From: JAUXEH01 sp965533275
GTDB taxonomy: Bacteria; Acidobacteriota; Aminicenantia; Aminicenantales; Aminicenantaceae
Length of the DNA: 64,000 bases
Direction: 5' to 3'
NCBI GenBank assembly: GCA_965533275.1
Contig: CBESWG010000001.1
Location: 124,001-188,000 of the forward strand
The notes beneath the pieces were generated by a model, which worked only from the letters and a program-made list of their open reading frames with translations, was not told where the DNA came from and did not search any database. The position numbers and the translations under genes are program-made. This document shows positions 51,168-58,484 of this stretch, in pieces. The stretch's first letter is position 1. Each line of letters starts with the position of its first letter.

Positions 51168-51938
51168 CTACTTCTTGTTTTTCAAGAGATAGAGCGTGAA
51201 GGATTTCCCCTCGAGCTTGGTGTATTTGAAGTCAACGGAATCTTCGAACTCCGTGCCCTCGAAATCGAAAGGTTCCGAAAACTTGGTGTATTTGAAGTTC
51301 GCATCGCCCTGAAAAATGGCGTTTTTGAAGTTAACACCTCTCGGGAACTCGGTGTATTTGAAATTGGCGAGGTCCTGGAATTCCACTCCTGAAAAATCGA
51401 CGTTCCAGGGGAACTCGGTATACTTGAAGTTTGCATCATTTTCAAAGCTGGAATCGGCGAAACTGACCTCGGTCTTGAACTTGGTGTATTTAAAAAGGGC
51501 TTCCTTGTGATACTTCGTTTTCGCGAAATCTGCGGCCTCATGAAATGTGGAGTACTTGAAGGCGGATGTCCCCTTGAACTCGCATCCTGTGAAAATGGCA
51601 TCGTCATGGAAGATTGCGTTGTGTGTCTCGTTCTTGCGGTCATCATGATAATAAGCGATGACATCGTCCTCGAAGCTGCAGTCGACAAACTTCAGTGCGC
51701 TGCGCACATGATACCAGTAGGTCTTGGTTGAGTTGCGGGAGCGTTTGTTGTCTTTGTCCGGTGTCATGTCCTGGAGTTTGGTCAGATCCAGATCCCCAAG
51801 GATCGTCACATCCCGATACTCGACAGCATTCCCCTCATCGATGCTCTTCAGGATGTCTTTAGCGTCGACCCGGGATTGCGCGTTGGCTGAAACTCCAACC
51901 AAAGCCAGAGTTAGGATTATGGCAGCGGTCTTTCTCAT
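51168..51938 (-). CDS. secreted pentapeptide-like (Phe-ladder) repeat protein
   Basis: The 256-residue protein has a signal peptide (IILTLALVGVSANAQS). A plain N-terminal part of about 85 residues leads to a beta-solenoid-like repeat. From about residue 120, Phe recurs at alternating spacings of 5 and 6. The clearest units read ANFKYTEF then VDFSGVEF, giving an 11-residue period and a 22-residue super-repeat. This resembles Pentapeptide_3 repeats, which form right-handed beta helices. Its target is unknown. The start at 51938 follows GAGGAGAATACT. Confidence 0.8.
   Translation of the reverse strand: MRKTAAIILTLALVGVSANAQSRVDAKDILKSIDEGNAVEYRDVTILGDLDLTKLQDMTPDKDNKRSRNSTKTYWYHVRSALKFVDCSFEDDVIAYYHDDRKNETHNAIFHDDAIFTGCEFKGTSAFKYSTFHEAADFAKTKYHKEALFKYTKFKTEVSFADSSFENDANFKYTEFPWNVDFSGVEFQDLANFKYTEFPRGVNFKNAIFQGDANFKYTKFSEPFDFEGTEFEDSVDFKYTKLEGKSFTLYLLKNKK
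51217..51494 (-). repeat. 66-bp tandem repeat inside the Phe-ladder gene
   Basis: The block (t)tggtgtatttgaa recurs with starts at 51217, 51283, 51349, 51415 and 51481, an exact 66-bp period (22 codons). The copies are diverged but keep the codons for FKYT. Confidence 0.85.
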
Positions 51939-52104
51939 AGTATTCTCCTCTTAATTGGGCTCATCCCTTTTGAATCATCATACAAGTGATAAGTGTCTCT
52001 CTGTTATAAATACGAAATATATGAGAAATAGGTTCACAAATTCGCAATTGAACTAAATGTGAGTGTGGTGTACGTTAGCCAAAAGCCTTTATCAGGATAG
52101 GGAC

Positions 52105-52881
52105 ATGAAAATATGTCGGATCGGGATAATCGGCACAGGAAAGATCAATTCCGCTGTAACGGATGGACTGTTTCGGTCAGGCATCGAAGGCCTGGAAACC
52201 GTGGTTTCGCCGCGCAACCGGGACCGTGCCGAGAGGTTAGCCTCAGTACATGATGGAGTCAGAATCGCAGGGGATAATCAGGAAGTGGCGGACAGCTCCG
52301 ATGTGATTTTTGCCGCCCTTCTGCCAGAAACTGCCGAGGCGGTCCTACAGGAACTTGAGTTCCGAAAAGAGCATACGGTTCTATGCCTGGTCCCCACGCT
52401 TACGTTGGAGAAGCTCAAAAAAATCCTGGCCCCCGCCAATAAGATATTCAGGGCCGTTCCGCTCCTCTCGGTCGGCCACAACCTGGGGCCCATCATCTAT
52501 TATCCCCAGGATGACAGCGTGTCTGGTTTTTTGAGTAAAATCGGTCAGCCGATAGCTTCTCCGGATGAGCGGCAGCTGCACCTTCTGTGGTCACTCACTG
52601 GACTGATATCCTCGTTTTATACGCTCCTCGCGTCTTTATCCGGTTCCTTGATCGCACAAGGGGCAGACAGGGAACTGGCGCGGAGATACACAGCTCTGCT
52701 GTTCAAGGCCTTATTCGAGCTCCCTCTCATATCAGGAGAAGACCCAGAAACGCTGGCAGAAGAAGCCGCAACGCCTGGGGGGATGAACGCCATGGCGCTC
52801 CGTATGGTCTCCGAATCGGGAGCATTTGAGGAGTTTGACAAGGCGCTCGGAGCTGTGTTCGAGCGATATCCAAAGATCTAA
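52105..52881 (+). CDS. pyrroline-5-carboxylate reductase-like oxidoreductase
   Basis: The 258-residue protein has the ProC fold: an N-terminal Rossmann motif IGIIGTGKINSAV and a middle VLCLVPTLTLEKLKKIL. A C-terminal dimerisation part follows with EEAATPGGMNAMALRMVSESG, matching the PGG block of ProC. The usual GxGNM is GTGKIN. It may make proline from pyrroline-5-carboxylate or act on a related imine; the substrate is not certain. The start at 52105 follows AGGATAGGG; the in-frame codons before it (from 52063) are not conserved in style. It converges on pyrE. Confidence 0.82.
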   Translation: MKICRIGIIGTGKINSAVTDGLFRSGIEGLETVVSPRNRDRAERLASVHDGVRIAGDNQEVADSSDVIFAALLPETAEAVLQELEFRKEHTVLCLVPTLTLEKLKKILAPANKIFRAVPLLSVGHNLGPIIYYPQDDSVSGFLSKIGQPIASPDERQLHLLWSLTGLISSFYTLLASLSGSLIAQGADRELARRYTALLFKALFELPLISGEDPETLAEEAATPGGMNAMALRMVSESGAFEEFDKALGAVFERYPKI

Positions 52882-52887
52882 ATCTGG

Positions 52888-53469
52888 CTATTTCAGGCTG
52901 CGGCTTCCGGGTTTAACTGCGGTGCTTCCGGCCTGGCACAAGGGACAGGAATCCGGCTCATAGTTCGTGACTTCCATCTGGAAGAGCGAGAAATAGGGGA
53001 CACCGAACTCGGCGGTACCGCTGCTGCGGTCTACCACGGCTGCGACAGCCAGAACCTGTCCTCCCACCTCTTCCACCGCCTGCTTCACTTCCTTGACCGA
53101 GCCGCCCGTAGTCGTGACATCCTCTGCAAGTAGAACACGTTCCCCGTCCTTGATCTCAAATCCACGGCGCAGCGTCATGTGGCCTTCCACTCTCTCTGAG
53201 AAGATCGACCGTACTCCCAGGAGGCGGGCGATCTCCTGGCCCAGCACGATCCCTCCCACCGCGGGAGACACAACCACATCGATCTTTTCATCCTTGAAAT
53301 GATCGGCGATGTCCCGGCACAGGGTCTCCGCATGCCAGGGGTATTGGAACACTTTGGCGCACTGGAAATACGAGCCGCTGTGGAGACCTGAAGTGAGGAT
53401 GAAGTGTCCCTCGAGAAGCGCCTCGGTAGCTTTGAATATTTTGAGGATGCCTTCGCGTGTCAAACCCAT
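52888..53469 (-). CDS. pyrE: orotate phosphoribosyltransferase
   Basis: The 193-residue enzyme joins orotate and PRPP to form OMP in pyrimidine synthesis. The PRPP loop is RVLLAEDVTTTGGSVKE. LTSGLHSGSYFQCAKVFQYP and VVSPAVGGIVLGQEIAR are typical of the longer bacterial subgroup, which also has the C-terminal SCPLCQAG. The start follows AAGGAGGC. It lies 51 bp after the propeller lipoprotein gene and may be co-transcribed. Confidence 0.94.
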   Translation of the reverse strand: MGLTREGILKIFKATEALLEGHFILTSGLHSGSYFQCAKVFQYPWHAETLCRDIADHFKDEKIDVVVSPAVGGIVLGQEIARLLGVRSIFSERVEGHMTLRRGFEIKDGERVLLAEDVTTTGGSVKEVKQAVEEVGGQVLAVAAVVDRSSGTAEFGVPYFSLFQMEVTNYEPDSCPLCQAGSTAVKPGSRSLK

Positions 53470-53520
53470 TCGGGATGCCTCCTTGGATACGAAAGAGGCC
53501 TCAGGATATCACAGGTCAGG

Positions 53521-54639
53521 TTACAGATTCCAGCCTATTCGATACCTCTTGATGACATGGAATCCTTCTTCGTCTTCCTCCACGGCATACATCCTGTCGT
53601 TCTTGAATACACGGGGAGGGCTTTTTAATGGAAGCCTCGCAATGTAGATACCTTCGGAGTCAAAGACGTCGTAGAAACTGCCTTGTCCGTCGGGAGCGTC
53701 CTCGTATGTGAGGACGAAAATGCGCCCCTGATCGTCGGCGTACAGGGTTCGAAAAGGAGGGAAGTGATCGGGCGCATAGTAGCTCTCTCTTACCTCAGCG
53801 GGGAGGTCCTTCAATTCGTTTTCGGCCTCGGCCTGATCAACCTCAACTGGGTCGTATTCTTTTTCGATACGCCGGTTAAGAGAACCCGAGCCATCGAAGA
53901 CATTGATGACATAGCCGTCACCGGCGTAGCCGCACACCACCTGACCGCTCGAAGTTAAATCCCAGCGCAGAACCGAAAAGTACAGGCTGCGTTTGCTCCG
54001 ATACTCACCAGAAGAGGGCAGCGGAGAAGAGGCAAAGGAAAGCAGATGGTTGAGCTCCGAGTCGAATTTCTGCAACTCATAGGATTCATTTTTCCTGTTG
54101 ATGACAAGTCCCAGGATGTTTCCGTCTGCGTCATGCTGCAGGCCGAGCATCCTTACCCTGGTCATAGGAAGGTTTCTCTTGTATTCCCCCTCTAGGTCGA
54201 AATAGGTAATCCGGTTGATATCGCCGATGATTATCTCATTCCAAGGAGCACCCTCGATGGTCCGGGGAAGCTGGAACTCTCCCGGTCCCTCTCCTGCATT
54301 GCCGAAGGTTCGAACATGCCGCCCGTGTTGGTCGTAGACCTTAACCTGCTTGGCTCCATAGTCGACCGCATAGATCCTATCTTCCATACCGATCGCGATT
54401 CCGGTCACCTGCTGAAACATGTATTCTTCGCTGCCCTCGGACTCGCCGATAGACAGCTCCTCAACCAACGTGAACACCTCAGGCCCATATTTTGGTCCGA
54501 TGGGATTCTTGACTACGGTCACACCACCCTCAGCGGAAATGGAGCCACCCCATTCTCTACCGCCCTTGCCACACCCTGCAGAAAGAATTATGCCCAGAAT
54601 CACTAGGCTGGCCCAAATCTGGATCGAATTGCGTTTCAT
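53521..54639 (-). CDS. six-bladed beta-propeller lipoprotein
   Basis: The 372-residue protein has a lipobox (ILSAGCG, Cys about residue 23). Its repeats are NHL/6-bladed propeller type: GIAIGMEDRIYAVDYGAKQVKVYDQ, HVRTFGNAGEGPGEFQLP and TLYADDQGRIFVLTYE. Such propellers are commonly secreted and bind unknown ligands in Bacteroidota and Acidobacteriota. The ATG follows AGCAGGAGGGAGAG. It is upstream of pyrE on the same strand. Confidence 0.86.
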   Translation of the reverse strand: MKRNSIQIWASLVILGIILSAGCGKGGREWGGSISAEGGVTVVKNPIGPKYGPEVFTLVEELSIGESEGSEEYMFQQVTGIAIGMEDRIYAVDYGAKQVKVYDQHGRHVRTFGNAGEGPGEFQLPRTIEGAPWNEIIIGDINRITYFDLEGEYKRNLPMTRVRMLGLQHDADGNILGLVINRKNESYELQKFDSELNHLLSFASSPLPSSGEYRSKRSLYFSVLRWDLTSSGQVVCGYAGDGYVINVFDGSGSLNRRIEKEYDPVEVDQAEAENELKDLPAEVRESYYAPDHFPPFRTLYADDQGRIFVLTYEDAPDGQGSFYDVFDSEGIYIARLPLKSPPRVFKNDRMYAVEEDEEGFHVIKRYRIGWNL

Positions 54640-54793
54640 CTCTCCCTCCTGCTAGGTATACGTTCACACCCTCATTTAGTCTACCAGATAAAGCAAAAAA
54701 TATTCCCAATCAATTTTCTGTGCAAGAGAAAAGATATGTGCTAAATAGGAAGGGTACGGGAACAGAGCCCGGCCGTATGAGGGAGGCGCGACA

Positions 54794-54937
54794 TGATCTA
54801 TAAGAGACAGGATTCAGGATATCGGGAGGCTTTGGAAGGGGTGGCTCTCAAGACCCTCGCTTTTGGGGAACAAACGCTGCTCGCCGGGACATGCCCTTCG
54901 CCCTTGAGTATGTCCAAATTCTTCCCGGATATGTGAT
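54794..54937 (+). pseudogene. truncated cupin gene (47 codons)
   Basis: Codons 1-31 encode MIYKRQDSGYREALEGVALK followed by TLAFGEQTLLA, which closely match the N-terminus of small cupin proteins (COG1917 type), just before the metal-binding HSHP motif. After that the sequence is unrelated and stops at 54935-54937. A GGGAGG ribosome site remains 5' of the ATG. Functional cupins of this kind are about 110 residues. The rest of the 367-bp gap 54640-55006 holds only the promoter of the M14 gene and AT-rich sequence before it. Confidence 0.55.
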
Positions 54938-54951
54938 TATCATGATTTCGT

Positions 54952-54979
54952 TTGACGGGAGGCTCTGTTTTGAGATAAT
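54952..54979 (+). promoter_or_regulatory. promoter of the M14 peptidase gene
   Basis: TTGACG (54952-54957), a 16-bp spacer and GATAAT (54974-54979) form a good sigma-70 promoter 27 bp before the ATG at 55007. Confidence 0.65.
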
Positions 54980-55006
54980 GGAGCCAATCCTATCGAGGAG
55001 GAAAGA

Positions 55007-57604
55007 ATGAGATCGAATACCTGGCGCGTGAAGATTCTGGCGACGCACATCGTCTTCTTTTGTATGCTGTCGGGCCTGTTTGTCCCCGGCATCATGGCTC
55101 AAGAGAAGATCCCGTCGCCTGAAGAATTTTTCGGTTTCCAGATGGGCGAAGACCGCAAGATCGCCCGCTGGGACAAGATCGTAGAATATTTCCAGATGCT
55201 CGAGCAGAGAAGCGGAGCGATCAAGGTCACGGATATGGGTCCCTCCACCATGGGGAATCCCTTCCTCTTTGTGATCATCACTTCTCCGGACAATATGGCC
55301 AATCTTGAGAGATTGCGCGAGGTCAATGCCAGGATCAGCGATCCCCGCGGCAAGACCGAGGGGGACATCAAGAAACTCGTGGCGGAAGGAAAAGCCGTGA
55401 TCTGCCAGTCCATGAGCCTGCATGCCACGGAGATCGGGGGCACGCAGATGGCCGTCGAACTGGCCTATGACCTCCTCACTCGGACAGATGCCGAGGCACA
55501 GCGCATCCTGGACGAGGTGGTCTTCTGTCTGATCCCCTCCTTCAATCCGGATGGCCAGATCATGGTCACGGACTGGTACCGCAAGACCGTGGGCACGGAA
55601 TACGAGGGGGCAGGGCTTCCCTGGCTCTATCACAAATATGCCGGCCACGACAACAACCGGGATGGCGACTTCCTCAACCTGCAGGAATCCGTGTATGCGG
55701 CCAAGATCATGTACAGGGATTGGCCTCCGCAGGCCTACATCGACCATCATCACATGGGGAGTTACGGGGCACGTTTCTATGTGCCGCCCTACTGCGATCC
55801 CATCCGGCCCTATGCCGACCCGCTTGTATGGCGCGAGATGAGCTGGTACGGGGCCCACATCGCCTACAAGCTCGAGGAAAACGGAAAAGCCGGCATCCTG
55901 AATGCAGCACAGTATCCCGGATGGGGACATTTCGGATGGCACTGGATCACTCCCTTCCACAACATCGCCGGCATGCTCACAGAATCGGCCAGCGCTAAGC
56001 TCGCCACACCACTGTACATCCATCCCGAACAGCTGCAGGCGGGGGCACGCGCCTTCCCCAGGTACGAGGCGCAGTCAACCTTCCCCAATCCCTGGCCCGG
56101 AGGCTGGTGGAAACTCCGGGATATCGTGGAACAGAAAAAGATATCGGCTTGGGCACTCCTGGATCTCGCGGCCCGGAACAGGGAGACCGTCCTCTGGAAC
56201 GCCTACCTCAAAGGCAGACGTCAGACGGATCGAGGAGCTCAGGGCACTCCCAAAGCCTACGTGATTCCAACCGAACAGCATGATCCGCTCACCGCGGTCA
56301 AAATGATCAACACGCTTCTCCAGTCCGGCATAGAGATCAAGCAGGCCACGGAAGCGTTCACAAACGGTGGAGTGACATACCCCCAGGGCTCCGTTGTGAT
56401 CTCCCTGGCGCAGCCCAAGATGGGACTGATCCGTAACCTTTTGGGCCGGACCTTCTATGCTGACAATGAATGGACCCGGGACAGGGACAATATCCCCCTG
56501 CGGCCGTATGACTTGGCAACCCACACCATGGCCGAGTTCATGGGAGTGCGTGTCGAGCCCGTGAACAAAGCTGTGGAAGGGGATTTCATCATCCTTGGGA
56601 GTGAAGTAGTGGTTAATGGGGACTTTCAACCCGGAAGTCCGGCCTACGCTCTGGACGGGCGGATGAATGCCGGATTCAAGGCCGTCAACCGGCTGCTTGA
56701 AAAGGGAGTGGAGGTGCACAGGGTCGATGAACCACACTCAGGCCTACGGCCGGGCGATTTTATCCTCTCAGGCGGCTCTGAGGCGGCCCTGCGAGAGGTC
56801 GTGAATGAGACCGGGATCTCTTTGCGCGCGATCGAGGGCATGCCGGGTTCCGGGATTCGGAAACTCAAGAGAAAACGGCTGGGAATGTATCAGCGCTATT
56901 GGGGCGGCAACATGGACGAGGGCTGGACGCGCCTTGTTCTGGAGCAGTTCGGTTTTCCATTCACATCGCTCATGGACGCCGATATCAAGAAGGGCGGGCT
57001 CAGCAAAAAATATGACATCATCATCCTGCCCAGCGATTCCACGGGCTTGATCACCGGCCAGGTCCCCGCGAATTCTCGGCGCTACGTCTCCACAGATGTC
57101 CCGCCGGATTATCGGAGCGGCATCGGCGATAGCGGAGTGGCGGCCTTGAAGGCATTTGTCAGGGATGGCGGCATACTGATCACCTTTGCAGAGGCATGCG
57201 CCTTTGCTATCGAGACGTTCGGTCTGAACATCCGGAATGCCATATCCGGCCTCCCTCCCCAAGATTTTTTCTATGCCGGCTCGACGCTCAGGGCGGAATT
57301 CGAAAATCAGCATCCGCTGGCCTATGGAATGCCGGATCAAGGACTTGTGGTTTTTTATGGCAGTCAGGCCTTCGAAGTCACACCCGGGCAGCATAACGAG
57401 CACTACCAGACCCTGGTGCGATTCGTGGACCGGGACATCCTACAGAGCGGCTGGCTGATAGGGGAGGAATACCTGTCAGGAAAGTCGGCCATGATCTCAA
57501 CCAAGCACGGCAAGGGGGAGCTGATCCTGATCGGATTCCGCGTGCAGCACCGAAGCCAGGCTCATGGAACCTATAAACTGCTCTTCAATGCCCTGATGCA
57601 GTAG
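55007..57604 (+). CDS. secreted M14 zinc carboxypeptidase with C-terminal amidotransferase-like domain
   Basis: The 865-residue protein has a signal peptide (ATHIVFFCMLSGLFVPGIMAQ). The M14 domain lies at about residues 45-380. Zinc ligands are in SLHATEIGG (HxxE) and YIDHHHMG, and the catalytic Glu is in GMLTESASA. About residues 390-600 form a linker domain. The C-terminal part (about 605-865) looks like a GATase1/ThuA-like alpha/beta domain: KKYDIIILPSDS and DSGVAALKAFVRDGGILITFAE. It should trim C-terminal residues from peptides in the periplasm or outside. The ribosome site is GAGGAGGAAAG. Confidence 0.9.
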   Translation: MRSNTWRVKILATHIVFFCMLSGLFVPGIMAQEKIPSPEEFFGFQMGEDRKIARWDKIVEYFQMLEQRSGAIKVTDMGPSTMGNPFLFVIITSPDNMANLERLREVNARISDPRGKTEGDIKKLVAEGKAVICQSMSLHATEIGGTQMAVELAYDLLTRTDAEAQRILDEVVFCLIPSFNPDGQIMVTDWYRKTVGTEYEGAGLPWLYHKYAGHDNNRDGDFLNLQESVYAAKIMYRDWPPQAYIDHHHMGSYGARFYVPPYCDPIRPYADPLVWREMSWYGAHIAYKLEENGKAGILNAAQYPGWGHFGWHWITPFHNIAGMLTESASAKLATPLYIHPEQLQAGARAFPRYEAQSTFPNPWPGGWWKLRDIVEQKKISAWALLDLAARNRETVLWNAYLKGRRQTDRGAQGTPKAYVIPTEQHDPLTAVKMINTLLQSGIEIKQATEAFTNGGVTYPQGSVVISLAQPKMGLIRNLLGRTFYADNEWTRDRDNIPLRPYDLATHTMAEFMGVRVEPVNKAVEGDFIILGSEVVVNGDFQPGSPAYALDGRMNAGFKAVNRLLEKGVEVHRVDEPHSGLRPGDFILSGGSEAALREVVNETGISLRAIEGMPGSGIRKLKRKRLGMYQRYWGGNMDEGWTRLVLEQFGFPFTSLMDADIKKGGLSKKYDIIILPSDSTGLITGQVPANSRRYVSTDVPPDYRSGIGDSGVAALKAFVRDGGILITFAEACAFAIETFGLNIRNAISGLPPQDFFYAGSTLRAEFENQHPLAYGMPDQGLVVFYGSQAFEVTPGQHNEHYQTLVRFVDRDILQSGWLIGEEYLSGKSAMISTKHGKGELILIGFRVQHRSQAHGTYKLLFNALMQ

Positions 57605-57619
57605 AGCCGCCGCTGAGAA

Positions 57620-57637
57620 CGCCCGGACAACCGGGCG
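57620..57637. terminator. GC-rich hairpin between convergent genes
   Basis: CGCCCGG (57620-57626) and CCGGGCG (57631-57637) form a perfect 7-bp stem with an ACAA loop. It sits between the M14 stop and the end of the methyltransferase gene. There is no U tract on either side. Confidence 0.5.
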
Positions 57638-57649
57638 GAGTACTTGATT

Positions 57650-58282
57650 TCATCGCGGATTGTTGTAGAGCCGAAAGATGTACAGGTTCATGTTGTTCTT
57701 CTGAAGGAAGGTCTCGATGCGCTCCAGCTTGAATCCGGCTTTACTCATTGTGTCTACGAGCTCATCAGGAGTCTGATAGGAGCTGTCATTCTCTTCCTTG
57801 GGGAGCCACTCTCCGATCGCCAGGATGCCATCCGGTTTGAGGGCGGGGCGTGCGTTGCTCAGCAGGGCTATTGGATCGTCGAAGTGATGATAGGAGGATA
57901 TGATGAAGATGAGGTCCAGTTCTCCTTCCGGGAGCTTGGGATCGGTCACATCGCCCAGTATGGCCTCTACATGGTCCAGCCCCCATCGTTCGCAGCGCTT
58001 CTCAAGATGTTTCAGAAAAGCCCCATTGATGTCTTCGGCATAGACCTTTCCCTCGGGGCCCACACGGACCGCAAGCTGCACGACATACCGCCCGAAACCT
58101 GCACCGATCTCGGCCACCGACATGCCGGCTTTGACACCAATGGCATCCATGACCTGTTCGGGCGGCTGCAGGCGGTTGAGGCGGGCCTCGTTGGAGTTCT
58201 CAGGTTCGAGCGCTCCAGTTTGGGCCTGAACGGCGGACAGGAGCAGCAATGCGATGAAATGAAAACTAACTATTCGCTTCAT
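57650..58282 (-). CDS. class I SAM methyltransferase with signal peptide
   Basis: The 210-residue protein has a typical methyltransferase core: VMDAIGVKAGMSVAEIGAGF with the SAM-binding motif EIGAGFG, the acidic residue in VYAEDI, and ILGDVTDPKLP and LIFIISSYHHF downstream. Before it is an apparent cleavable signal peptide, IVSFHFIALLLLSAVQA. SAM is cytosolic, so an exported methyltransferase is odd; homologues with the same arrangement are known in several phyla. The start at 58282 follows GGAGGTCCTG; the longer frame from 58318 includes this ribosome site. Its substrate is unknown. Confidence 0.83.
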   Translation of the reverse strand: MKRIVSFHFIALLLLSAVQAQTGALEPENSNEARLNRLQPPEQVMDAIGVKAGMSVAEIGAGFGRYVVQLAVRVGPEGKVYAEDINGAFLKHLEKRCERWGLDHVEAILGDVTDPKLPEGELDLIFIISSYHHFDDPIALLSNARPALKPDGILAIGEWLPKEENDSSYQTPDELVDTMSKAGFKLERIETFLQKNNMNLYIFRLYNNPR

Positions 58283-58389
58283 CAGGACCTCCATCTTAAT
58301 AATTCCTCTGCTATGCATGTATTTCTATTCCTTCATACGGATACCGGCTAAAATTGGTTTTGGTTGGCGCCATCACCTGAACACGCCCA

Positions 58390-58418
58390 TTAACCGGAGT
58401 GGAGAATTATCGTATAAT
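58390..58418 (+). promoter_or_regulatory. promoter of the MacB/FtsX-type permease gene
   Basis: TTAACC (58390-58395), a 17-bp spacer and TATAAT (58413-58418) form a good promoter about 65 bp before the start at 58485. Confidence 0.6.
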
Positions 58419-58484
58419 GGAAAGACCTACCAAAACCGGATCGGGCTGCAGAAGCCCTAAACAGCGACGGGAAGGACGCTCACA

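Noticed and set aside
54848..56023. 391-codon minus-strand open frame opposite the M14 gene
   Set aside because: It is a shadow of the M14 coding sequence; the protein is low in recognisable motifs and lacks a ribosome site.
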